Program-made: the position numbers and the translations under genes | The notes under the pieces: model-generated | What the model saw: the letters and a program-made list of their open reading frames with translations, nothing else | Database searches by the model: none | What the model was told of the DNA's origin: nothing | In this document: one piece after another, positions 15,113 to 21,027 of the stretch | Position numbering within the stretch: position 1 is the first letter of the stretch | Layout: the number at the start of each line of letters is the position of its first letter | DNA from: a virus | Virus record (IMG/VR): IMGVR_UViG_3300045972_000676 | Location: 1 to 21,027 of that record | Length of the DNA: 21,027 nt | Reading direction: 5' to 3' (one strand)

Positions 15113-15263
15113 GGTTTCCACCAAGGTTTCCAGTTTCCACTCAGAAGGCGCGCAAGTCCAAGGACGGCGCGCCTTTCGCATGTCTGCGCAGGTGGAAACC
15201 ACCCCTGGAAACCTGACTGGTTTCCACCCGCCGGTTTCCAGTTTCCACCAGCCCAGGTTTCCA
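15113..15263. repeat. Array of nine GTTTCCA repeats, candidate cosB
   Basis: GGTTTCCA starts at 15113, 15125, 15219, 15233 and 15256; its reverse TGGAAACC at 15193 and 15206; and AGTTTCCA at 15132 and 15240. The 16-mer GGTTTCCAGTTTCCAC is repeated exactly at 15125 and 15233. The block is non-coding and ends five bases before the methyltransferase ATG. Lambda cosB R sites, bound by the small terminase subunit, carry a similar GTTTCC core, so this may be a terminase-binding region. Repression of the methyltransferase is the main alternative. Confidence 0.7.
15145..15175. other. 9-bp perfect hairpin inside the GTTTCCA array
   Basis: AAGGCGCGC (15145-15153) and GCGCGCCTT (15167-15175) pair fully, with GTC/GAC possible in the loop. 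It divides the array into a left group of three and a right group of six repeats. It may be a leader-RNA terminator, or a bend comparable to the IHF site of lambda cosB. Confidence 0.5.
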
Positions 15264-15268
15264 CCGTC

Positions 15269-16534
15269 ATGACCCATCCGTTTCCCGACACGGTCGAGCA
15301 TTGGCGCATCGACCGGCTGATCCCCTATGGCCGCAATGCGCGCACCCATTCCGACGGACAGGTGGCGCAGATCGCCGCCAGCATCGTCGAGTTCGGCTGG
15401 ACCAATCCAGTGCTGGCCGACAGCCAGGGCAACGTTATCGCCGGCCACGGACGGCTGGCTGCCGCCAAGCATCTGGGCCTCGACACCGTGCCGGTGGTCA
15501 TTCTCGACCATCTGAGCGATGCGCAACGGCGGGCGTATATTCTGGCCGACAACAAGTTGGCGCTGAATGCCGGATGGGACGATGAGACTCTGGCCGCTGA
15601 AATGCACGCCCTCAATGGCGAAGGCTTTGCCCTCGACCTGATTGGCTTTACCGTCGAAGAATTGGACGCCCTGATGGCGCCCCTCGACGATGAGACCGAG
15701 GGAAATGCGGACGGCGAGGATGATATCCCCGAGCCGCCTGCCGATCCGGTGACGCGCCCGGGCGATCTGTGGATCTTGGGCAAGCACCGCCTGCTCTGCG
15801 GCGACAGCACAGTCGCCACCGATGTGGAGCGCCTGCTGGCTGGGGCCAAGCCGCACCTGATGGTCACCGATCCGCCCTATGGCGTCGAATACGATCCCAC
15901 TTGGCGAAACGAGGCAGGGGTGTCGTCCTCTGCCCGCACCGGCAAGGTGGCCAACGATGACCGCGCCGACTGGCGAGAAGCCTGGGCACTGTTCCCCGGT
16001 GAGGTTGCCTATGTCTGGCACGCAGCGATCTTCGCCAAGGTGGTGGCCGAAAGCCTGGAGGCCAACAACTTCAAAATCCGCGCCCAGATCATCTGGTCGA
16101 AGTCCCGCTTCGTCCTGGGCCGCGGCGATTATCATTGGCAGCATGAACCGTGCCTCTACGCTGTGCGCAAGACCGGCACCGGCCACTGGCAGGGAGCACG
16201 GGACCAAGCCACCGTCTGGGCCATCGGCTCTGGCGGTGATGAAAATGAAGCGACGGTTCACGGCACTCAAAAGCCGGTGGAATGCATGCGCCGCCCGATC
16301 ATCAACAACAGCGCCGAGGGTGACTCGGTGTACGAGCCGTTCGCCGGCAGCGGCACCACGGTGATCGCCGCCGAGACCACCGGGCGGGTCTGCTTCGCCA
16401 TGGAGTTGAACCCGGCCTATGGAGATGTGGTGATCGGACGCTGGCAGAAGCTGAGCGGGCAAAAGGCCATCCTGGATGGCGATGGCCGCTGCTTCGAGGA
16501 GATTGCCGCCGGGAAGGCGGTCAGCGCCGGGTAA
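15269..16534 (+). CDS. ParB-domain / DNA adenine or N4-cytosine methyltransferase fusion
   Basis: A 421-residue protein. Residues 10-100 are a ParB/Srx-like N-terminal domain (YGRNARTHSD, VIAGHGRLAAAK), 100-165 a linker, and 166-400 an amino-methyltransferase with motif IV DPPYG (201-205), QKPVE (334-338) and the SAM-binding motif I FAGSGTT (358-364). Motif IV before motif I marks the beta class. DPPY enzymes methylate N6-adenine or N4-cytosine; the target here cannot be read. No restriction gene is near, so it probably protects the phage genome or controls its own genes. The ParB-like domain often comes with such phage enzymes. The GTTTCCA array ends just before the ATG, without a usual ribosome-binding site. 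Confidence 0.92.
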   Translation: MTHPFPDTVEHWRIDRLIPYGRNARTHSDGQVAQIAASIVEFGWTNPVLADSQGNVIAGHGRLAAAKHLGLDTVPVVILDHLSDAQRRAYILADNKLALNAGWDDETLAAEMHALNGEGFALDLIGFTVEELDALMAPLDDETEGNADGEDDIPEPPADPVTRPGDLWILGKHRLLCGDSTVATDVERLLAGAKPHLMVTDPPYGVEYDPTWRNEAGVSSSARTGKVANDDRADWREAWALFPGEVAYVWHAAIFAKVVAESLEANNFKIRAQIIWSKSRFVLGRGDYHWQHEPCLYAVRKTGTGHWQGARDQATVWAIGSGGDENEATVHGTQKPVECMRRPIINNSAEGDSVYEPFAGSGTTVIAAETTGRVCFAMELNPAYGDVVIGRWQKLSGQKAILDGDGRCFEEIAAGKAVSAG

Positions 16535-16536
16535 TC

Positions 16537-16701
16537 CTACTTCGCCTTCCGACCGGCGGCGTAGGCCGCTTCCAGGGCGGCTTTGATCACCCAGACCGAA
16601 AGCTCGTGGAAATCCAGGCGGTCGCTGTTGCGGGTGTCCAGGGTCTCCAGGTCGAGGATCTTGGCAGCAATATCGGCCAGGGCTGTGTCGCGGTTGGTCA
16701 T
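16537..16701 (-). CDS. DUF6900 small protein
   Basis: A 54-residue protein matching the DUF6900 pattern (IAAKILDLETLDTRNSDRLDFHELSVW..KAALEAAY). I chose ATG 16701, as the 15 codons upstream in frame do not resemble the family. It converges on the methyltransferase with a 2-base gap. The function is unknown; the family is common on plasmids and phages of alphaproteobacteria. Its promoter should lie in 16702-16790, where TTGATA/TGATAA boxes are visible on the minus strand. Confidence 0.75.
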   Translation of the reverse strand: MTNRDTALADIAAKILDLETLDTRNSDRLDFHELSVWVIKAALEAAYAAGRKAK

Positions 16702-16789
16702 GGCAGTTACTCCGGATGCGGTGCGACCACTACCGCTCGCTTCCACCCGCTTATCAAGTCGATTAATCGTTCACTATCAATGAAGTAAC

Positions 16790-16801
16790 CTGATGCATCA
16801 G
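16790..16801. promoter_or_regulatory. 12-bp perfect palindrome over a start codon
   Basis: CTGATGCATCAG is a perfect palindrome and holds the ATG (16793) of the DUF7220 gene. A second palindrome, CGATTAATCG, lies at 16760-16769 in the same divergent region. Either may be an operator. Confidence 0.4.
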
Positions 16802-17002
16802 TCCCGTCGGATGTCGCTGGTGGAGGCATCCGCCAATGTGGTGATCGGCTATGGCATCGCCGTGGCCGCCCAGGTGGCGGCGTTTCCGCTCTTCGGCATC
16901 CACATTTCCCTGGCCGACGATCTGCTGATCGGCGGTCTATTCGCGATCATCTCCCTGATTCGCGGGTTCGTACTGCGACGGGTGTTCGAGATGCTGCGCT
17001 GA
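16793..17002 (+). CDS. DUF7220 two-helix membrane protein
   Basis: A 69-residue protein with two hydrophobic helices at about residues 12-32 (ANVVIGYGIAVAAQVAAFPLF) and 40-58 (DDLLIGGLFAIISLIRGFVL), each followed by basic residues, so both ends probably face the cytoplasm. The family pattern RRMSLVEASANVVIGYGIA...FPLFGIHISL is that of DUF7220, a small inner membrane protein of phages with unknown role. It is not a holin by any sign I can see. The start is inside a palindrome and has only a weak GAAG before it. Confidence 0.75.
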   Translation: MHQSRRMSLVEASANVVIGYGIAVAAQVAAFPLFGIHISLADDLLIGGLFAIISLIRGFVLRRVFEMLR

Positions 17003-17009
17003 TGGCTTG

Positions 17010-17049
17010 GATTCGGCGCGATCCGAATCTACTCTCCGGGATCGAGAGT
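17010..17049. other. Tandem hairpins before HU
   Basis: GATTCGG/CCGAATC (17010-17029, 7-bp stem) and ACTCTC/GAGAGT (17031-17049, 6-bp stem) lie back to back between the DUF7220 stop and the HU gene. They may be a weak terminator, an RNA regulator of HU or protein-binding sites. Confidence 0.4.
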
Positions 17050-17069
17050 TCACCAAGGAAACGCCAAGA

Positions 17070-17339
17070 ATGAGCAAGTCAACCCTGTCGAAGACCATCC
17101 GCGAAGCCACCGGCTGCACTGTCGCCCAGGCCGATGCCGCCGTCGAGGCGGTGCTGTCCACCATCGTCGATAGTGTGAAGACGGACGGGAAGTTTGGAAT
17201 CCTCGGCTTCGGCAGCTTTTCCAAGTCGGAGCGCCCGGCGCGACAGGGCCGCAATCCCAAGACCGGCGAGGCCATCGAGATCGCCGCTTCGACTTCGATC
17301 AAGTTCAGCACGGCGGCGGCGCTGAAGAAGGCGCTTTAA
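17070..17339 (+). CDS. HU-family DNA-binding protein
   Basis: An 89-residue histone-like protein of usual HU/IHF length. It has the N-terminal helical pair, the GFGSF hinge, the RQGRNPKTGEAIEI arm that inserts into the minor groove, and the final KFSTAAALKKAL helix. It bends DNA and could help the phage origin, the recombinase synapse or the cos site. I chose ATG 17070, with AAGGAA 9 bases before; 21 more codons open upstream lie over the hairpins. Its basic residues and family motifs are intact. A phage-encoded HU next to the packaging genes is notable. Confidence 0.93.
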   Translation: MSKSTLSKTIREATGCTVAQADAAVEAVLSTIVDSVKTDGKFGILGFGSFSKSERPARQGRNPKTGEAIEIAASTSIKFSTAAALKKAL

Positions 17340-17343
17340 CCGA

Positions 17344-17535
17344 ATGGCCATTGATCCCGCCCATTTGCAGCAAGCCGCGATGGAAATGCTTGGGCGTTAC
17401 GGGGCCAAGGCCGTGGAAATGGCTCAGGAGCGGGTGGAAAGCGCAGCGAGGGGCGGCGATCCCGCCGCCCTCAATCTGGCCCTGATGGTGTTGACCGAAG
17501 TCGAACGCCATCAGGCGGCGGCATCCAGCTTGTAA
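17344..17535 (+). CDS. Small unknown protein after HU
   Basis: A 63-residue, mostly helical protein (HLQQAAMEMLGRYGAKAVEMAQERVESAAR) with no family I recognise. It starts 4 bases after HU, so it is probably co-transcribed. Its end overlaps the convergent DUF3489 gene by 25 bases. Confidence 0.55.
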   Translation: MAIDPAHLQQAAMEMLGRYGAKAVEMAQERVESAARGGDPAALNLALMVLTEVERHQAAASSL

Positions 17536-18098
17536 ACCCGCCCTCTGGCTTCCTCTTTTTCGCTTGTGACCGTCAGGCCCAGCTTCTTCTTCAAGGCTCC
17601 GGCGATGGCGCCGCGGACCGTGTGCGCCTGCCATGCGGTCACCGCCATGATCTCGGCGATGCTGGCTCCTTCGGTCCGCTTCAACAGGGCGATCAGTGCC
17701 TGCTGCTTGGTGCCGTCGCGGGGCTTGCGGGCAGCCTTGGCTTCGGGCGCAGGTGCGCCCGTGGGCGGGGTGTTCGTTTGCCCGGCCATGTCCGGGGCCG
17801 GCTCATCTTGCCCCGCCCCATCGGCCCCCATAGCGGCCGTGGCGGGTTCGATCCCCAATGCCGCATAGGCGGCGGCGGTTGCCCGCAGCGTCAGTGGGGT
17901 ACCATTTTCGTCCTCGCGCCAGACCGGCGTGCCGGTTTCGGCCGGGATTTCCTCGATCAATTCCTTCTTGAGCAGGCTGGTCACCACCATGCCGACCGCA
18001 CCCCCTTTCAGATTGGCGGTGATCGGGAGAACCGACCCGGCTTCGCGGGCGCAGGCGGCGGACAGGATGGTGGCCTGGGTGTCGGAAAGCTGAATCAT
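17511..18098 (-). CDS. DUF3489 domain protein
   Basis: A 195-residue protein with two parts. Residues 1-90 look like a winged helix (LSDTQATILSAACAREAGSVLP, LLKKELIEEI). After a Pro/Ala-rich linker, residues 125-190 are the DUF3489 domain (KQQALIALLKRTEGASIAEI, WQAHTVRGAIAGALKKKLGL, SEKEEARGRVYKL), itself a winged helix. It is likely a DNA-binding regulator, common in alphaproteobacteria and their phages. A GGAG lies 9 bases before ATG 18098. It opposes the HU operon. Confidence 0.85.
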   Translation of the reverse strand: MIQLSDTQATILSAACAREAGSVLPITANLKGGAVGMVVTSLLKKELIEEIPAETGTPVWREDENGTPLTLRATAAAYAALGIEPATAAMGADGAGQDEPAPDMAGQTNTPPTGAPAPEAKAARKPRDGTKQQALIALLKRTEGASIAEIMAVTAWQAHTVRGAIAGALKKKLGLTVTSEKEEARGRVYKLDAAA

Positions 18099-18153
18099 GA
18101 TGGTGGTCTCCGGGGTGTGGCGCGGGCCGATTCCGCCGCCTGTACGCCCCTGA

Positions 18154-18180
18154 GCCCCGCCGGGTGAACCCGGTCGGGGC
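18154..18180. terminator. GC-rich hairpin between two minus-strand genes
   Basis: GCCCCG + CCGGG (18154-18164), loop TGAA, and CCCGG-T-CGGGGC (18169-18180) form an 11-bp stem with one bulge. It lies after the 18201-18557 gene and before DUF3489. There is no T-run, so it may only weaken read-through. Confidence 0.4.
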
Positions 18181-18200
18181 GGCTTAGGAAAGGCCGTCGA

Positions 18201-18557
18201 TCAGGCGGCGTTAACCAGAATTTCGAAGTGGGTCACGAACCCCGCCAGATAAGGCAGCCCGTGCGGGATGCCGGTGTCGCGGGCGGTGCGGCGGCTGATC
18301 CGCCACCCCATCCAGCGAGCCACCGCCGCGTCGATTGCCGCGGCCAGCGGCTGACCGGCAAAGAGTCCGTTGGCGACGTCATCGGCGAAATGCCGTCCGT
18401 GGATGCTGTCCAAGAAATCCCGCACCGCGATGTCGGGGCAACCGGTGGTCCGTTGGATCGCAGGCACCGCCAAGGCCCAAGCGGCGGCGGCGTCGGCATG
18501 GTGGCGGATCGTTCCGAAAAAGCCCCATTCGGCGTTGTCGCTGGGCAGGGTCGTCAT
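18201..18557 (-). CDS. Unknown conserved small protein
   Basis: A 118-residue protein I do not recognise. It begins MTTLPSDNAEWGFFGTIRHHADAAAAW and is helical, with DFLDSIHGRHFADDVANGL and a WMGWRISRRTARD segment. ATG 18557 has a strong AGGAGG six bases before; the 10 extra codons upstream are not used. It is minus-strand, upstream of DUF3489, and divergent from the terminase genes, so it could be a phage regulator, but nothing more can be said. Confidence 0.65.
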   Translation of the reverse strand: MTTLPSDNAEWGFFGTIRHHADAAAAWALAVPAIQRTTGCPDIAVRDFLDSIHGRHFADDVANGLFAGQPLAAAIDAAVARWMGWRISRRTARDTGIPHGLPYLAGFVTHFEILVNAA

Positions 18558-18658
18558 GCTGGCCTCCTCTGTTCGTGGGACCATCAATCGCTCTGCTGGC
18601 CCGCCACATCAACCGGATAAGCCGGTTACTTCATTGCTTTCTCAGGCGATTTCCGATC

Positions 18659-19201
18659 ATGGGATTATCCGTTCGCGAATACTCGCGGCGACGCGGGGTC
18701 AGCCATACCGCCGTGCGCAAGGCGGTGCTGGCGGGCCGCATTCCGCAGGAGCCGGACGGCACCATCGATCCCGTCAAAGCCAACGCAGCCTGGGATGCCC
18801 AGACCGATCCGGCCCGCCGTGCCGCCCCCGCGCCACGGACAGGCGCCACCGCCCCAGCTCCAACTCGTGAAGCCCCGATAGCTCCGGCGCCCACGGCCCC
18901 CGCGCCGAACACCACCAACTTCGCCCAGGCGCGGACCATGCACGAGATCGCCAAGGCGCAGCGGGCACGGTTGCAGGTGGACCGTCTCAAGGAAGAGGTG
19001 GTCGACCGGGCACGGGCTTTGGCCCTGGTGTTCAAGCTGGCCCGGCAGGAACGCGATGCATGGATCACCTGGCCGGCGCGTGTTGCAGCCCAAATGGCGG
19101 CAGAGGCCGGGATCGACCCGCACATGATGCAGACCTTGCTGGAAGCCCATGTCCGATCCCATTTCGAAGAACTCGCCGAAGTCGAGCCCAGTTTCCGATA
19201 A
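18659..19201 (+). CDS. Terminase small subunit (Nu1-like)
   Basis: A 180-residue DNA-packaging protein. Residues 1-30 (MGLSVREYSRRRGVSHTAVRKAVLAGRI) are an HTH in the style of lambda Nu1, which binds the R sites of cosB. A linker rich in Ala and Pro (55-90) follows, then a helical oligomerisation part (AKAQRARLQVDRLKEEVVDRARALALVFKLARQERD). The frame is open far upstream but as a shadow of the minus-strand gene. It overlaps the large subunit by 53 bases, the usual arrangement. The HTH is the best candidate to read the GTTTCCA array. Confidence 0.88.
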   Translation: MGLSVREYSRRRGVSHTAVRKAVLAGRIPQEPDGTIDPVKANAAWDAQTDPARRAAPAPRTGATAPAPTREAPIAPAPTAPAPNTTNFAQARTMHEIAKAQRARLQVDRLKEEVVDRARALALVFKLARQERDAWITWPARVAAQMAAEAGIDPHMMQTLLEAHVRSHFEELAEVEPSFR

Positions 19202-21027
19202 CACCTTTGCCTTCCGTGGATCGGACCTTCTGCTGCAGGCGTGGCGGGACGGCCTGCGCCCCGATCCGGCGCTGACCGTCTCGCAATGGGCCGACCGCCA
19301 CCGGGTACTGTCGTCGCGCGCTTCGGCCGAGCCGGGGCGCTATCGGACCAATCGCACGCCTTACATGCGCGACATCATGGACGCCCTGTCGCCCTCCAGT
19401 CCGGTGCAGCGGGTCGTGTTCATGAAGGCGGCGCAGGTGGGCGCCACCGAGGCCGGCTGCTGTTTCATCGGCTTCGTCATCCACCATGCGCCGGGGCCGA
19501 TGCTCTGCGTCCAGCCGACGGTGGAGATGGCCAAGCGGGCGTCGCGCCAGCGCATCGATCCGCTGATCGAGGAAAGCCCGGTCATCCGGGAAAAGGTCAA
19601 ACCGGCCCGCTCGCGCGACGCCGGCAACACCATGCTGTCGAAGGACTTCCCCGGCGGCACCCTGGTGCTGACCGGCGCCAACAGCGCAGTGGGCCTGCGC
19701 TCCATGCCGGCCCGCTATCTGTTTCTCGACGAGGTCGATGCCTATCCGGCCTCGGCCGATGAGGAAGGTGACCCGGTGGGGCTGGCCGAGGCCCGCTCGC
19801 TGACCTTCGCCCATCGCCGCAAGGTGTTTCTGGCCTCGACGCCGACCCTCCACGGGCTGTCGCGGATCGAACGTGAATACGAGGCGTCCGACCAGCGGCG
19901 ATTCTTCGTGGCCTGTCCCCATTGCGGGGCGATGCAGTGGCTGAAATTCGATCGCCTGCGCTGGGACAAGGGGCGGCCGGACAGCGCCCGCTACCATTGC
20001 GAAGGCTGCGACCAGGAGATTGCTGAACATCATAAGGCGGCCATGCTGGCGGCCGGCGAGTGGCGGGCCACGGCCATGTCGGCCGATTCCGCCACCATCG
20101 GCTTCCACATTTCGGCGCTGTATTCGCCACCGGGCTGGCAGTCATGGCGGGACATCGTTCGCCTGTGGGAGGCGGCCCAGGGGAATGACGACGCCCTTCG
20201 GGTGTTCAAGAACACCGTGCTGGGCGAAACCTGGACCGAGACCGGCGAGGCCCCCGACTGGCAGCGCCTCTACGACCGTCGCGAAACCTGGGCACCGGGC
20301 ACCGCCCCGGCGGGGGCGCTGTTCCTCACCGCCGGGGGCGACGTGCAGAAGGACCGCATCGAGATCGACGTCTGGGCCTGGGGCCGCGATCAGGAAAGCT
20401 GGCTGATTGACCATATCGTCGTCGATGGTGGTCCGGAGAAATCCGAGACCTGGGCTGCCTTGGAGCAGGTGCTCGGTCAAACCTGGAAACACGCCAATGG
20501 CGCGACGCTGAAGATCGCCCGCTTGGCCATCGACAGCGGCTACGAGGCCTCGGCGGTCTACACCTGGGGCCGTAAAATGGGCATTGCCCAGGTCTCGCCG
20601 GTCAAAGGTATCGAGGGCTTCAACCGCTCGTCGCCCGTTTCCGGCCCCACCTATGTGGACGCCACCGAGGGCGGCAAGAAGATCCGCCATGGTGCCCGGC
20701 TGTGGATTGTGGCGGTCTCGACCTTCAAGGCCGAGACCTACCGCTTCCTGCGCCTGGAGCGCCCCACCGACGAGGAATTGGCCGAGGGAGTCCGTTTCCC
20801 GGCCGGAACGGTGCATCTGCCATCGTGGGCGGACTCCGAGTGGTGCAAGCAATTCGTCGCCGAGCAACTGGTGACGGTCAAGAACCGGCGCGGCTTCACC
20901 AAGCTGGAATGGCAGAAACTGAGGGAGCGCAACGAGGCGTTGGATTGCCGGGTCTATGCCCGCGCCGCCGCCTGGATCGTCGGCGCCGACCGCTGGCCGG
21001 AAGCCAAATGGCGCGATCTGGAAGCCC
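19149..21027 (+). CDS. Terminase large subunit, GpA type (partial)
   Basis: The frame is open from ATG 19149 to the window edge, 626 codons without a stop, and is nearly complete for the family. It starts inside the small subunit gene. The ATPase part has the GpA-type Walker A, KAAQVGATEAG (93-103), Walker B YLFLDEVDAYP (190-200) and ASTPT; a zinc finger CPHCG...CEGCD follows; the nuclease part has GGDVQKDRIEIDVW (D398), AIDSGYEA and the late LDCRVYARAAAW. It translocates DNA into the prohead and cuts it at cos. The GpA class implies lambda-like packaging with cohesive ends. Confidence 0.93.
   Translation, partial: MSDPISKNSPKSSPVSDNTFAFRGSDLLLQAWRDGLRPDPALTVSQWADRHRVLSSRASAEPGRYRTNRTPYMRDIMDALSPSSPVQRVVFMKAAQVGATEAGCCFIGFVIHHAPGPMLCVQPTVEMAKRASRQRIDPLIEESPVIREKVKPARSRDAGNTMLSKDFPGGTLVLTGANSAVGLRSMPARYLFLDEVDAYPASADEEGDPVGLAEARSLTFAHRRKVFLASTPTLHGLSRIEREYEASDQRRFFVACPHCGAMQWLKFDRLRWDKGRPDSARYHCEGCDQEIAEHHKAAMLAAGEWRATAMSADSATIGFHISALYSPPGWQSWRDIVRLWEAAQGNDDALRVFKNTVLGETWTETGEAPDWQRLYDRRETWAPGTAPAGALFLTAGGDVQKDRIEIDVWAWGRDQESWLIDHIVVDGGPEKSETWAALEQVLGQTWKHANGATLKIARLAIDSGYEASAVYTWGRKMGIAQVSPVKGIEGFNRSSPVSGPTYVDATEGGKKIRHGARLWIVAVSTFKAETYRFLRLERPTDEELAEGVRFPAGTVHLPSWADSEWCKQFVAEQLVTVKNRRGFTKLEWQKLRERNEALDCRVYARAAAWIVGADRWPEAKWRDLEA

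Noticed and set aside
15113-15263. parS site for a ParB protein
   Set aside because: GTTTCCA recalls half of parS, but the ParB-like domain of the methyltransferase lacks the HTH that reads parS, and no full dyad of that kind is present.
15110-16462. 450-residue minus-strand frame opposite the methyltransferase
   Set aside because: Shadow of a gene with all methyltransferase motifs; no own motifs.
19065-20108. 347-residue minus-strand frame opposite the terminase
   Set aside because: Shadow frame of the large terminase subunit, whose plus-strand frame is open to the window edge.

Overview
The window is the left part of a tailed-phage genome, most likely a prophage, in a GC-rich alphaproteobacterium. 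The dense GC-ending codon use and the mix of families (DUF2924 beside a serine recombinase, DUF6362, DUF6511, DUF6900, DUF7220, DUF3489) fit a Rhodospirillales host such as Magnetospirillum. The genus is an inference; the phage nature is well supported. The right edge cuts the large terminase gene, so the virion genes lie outside the window.

Layout, left to right. Bases 1-538 hold no gene I can name: a set of short hairpins ending in a strong terminator-like stem, then unassigned sequence. A SEC-C/DUF1186 protein follows on the minus strand (539-1444); it may be host DNA or cargo. At 1516-3936 there is a minus-strand integration module of four genes joined by three consecutive 4-base ATGA overlaps: a small protein, DUF2924, a large serine recombinase and a ParB-like HTH protein. 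An S24-type repressor (3975-4634, minus) faces a small HTH protein (plus), with a promoter and repeated GGAATT half-sites between them: the lysogeny switch.

From about 4738 to 13014 the plus strand carries an early operon for recombination and replication: a Sak4-like annealing ATPase, a probable SSB, DUF6511, a PD-(D/E)XK nuclease with possible Fe-S cysteines, a RecD/Dda-like helicase and a 1033-residue TOPRIM primase/DUF927 helicase fusion. A small YozE-like gene faces it on the minus strand.

Two non-coding stretches then stand out. Region 13239-13694 has 12 exact copies of the octamer TGGGCCAC/GTGGCCCA, mainly in opposite orientations on either side of an AT-rich core, often 10 or 20 bp apart; I read it as a candidate replication origin. 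Region 14977-15263 has a large imperfect dyad, a cos-like block and nine copies of GTTTCCA. I read it as a candidate cos packaging site, comparable in plan to lambda cosN-cosB. Between the two lie a RuvC-like resolvase, a small unknown and DUF6362. After the second array come a ParB-domain/DNA methyltransferase fusion, DUF6900, a two-helix membrane protein (DUF7220), HU, a small unknown, DUF3489 and another small unknown, and then the terminase small and large (GpA-type) subunits that open the late region.

Together the genes describe a temperate phage with serine-recombinase integration, its own recombination-coupled replication, a self-encoded methyltransferase and HU, and lambda-like cos packaging. 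The two octamer arrays are the least explained and most interesting parts.
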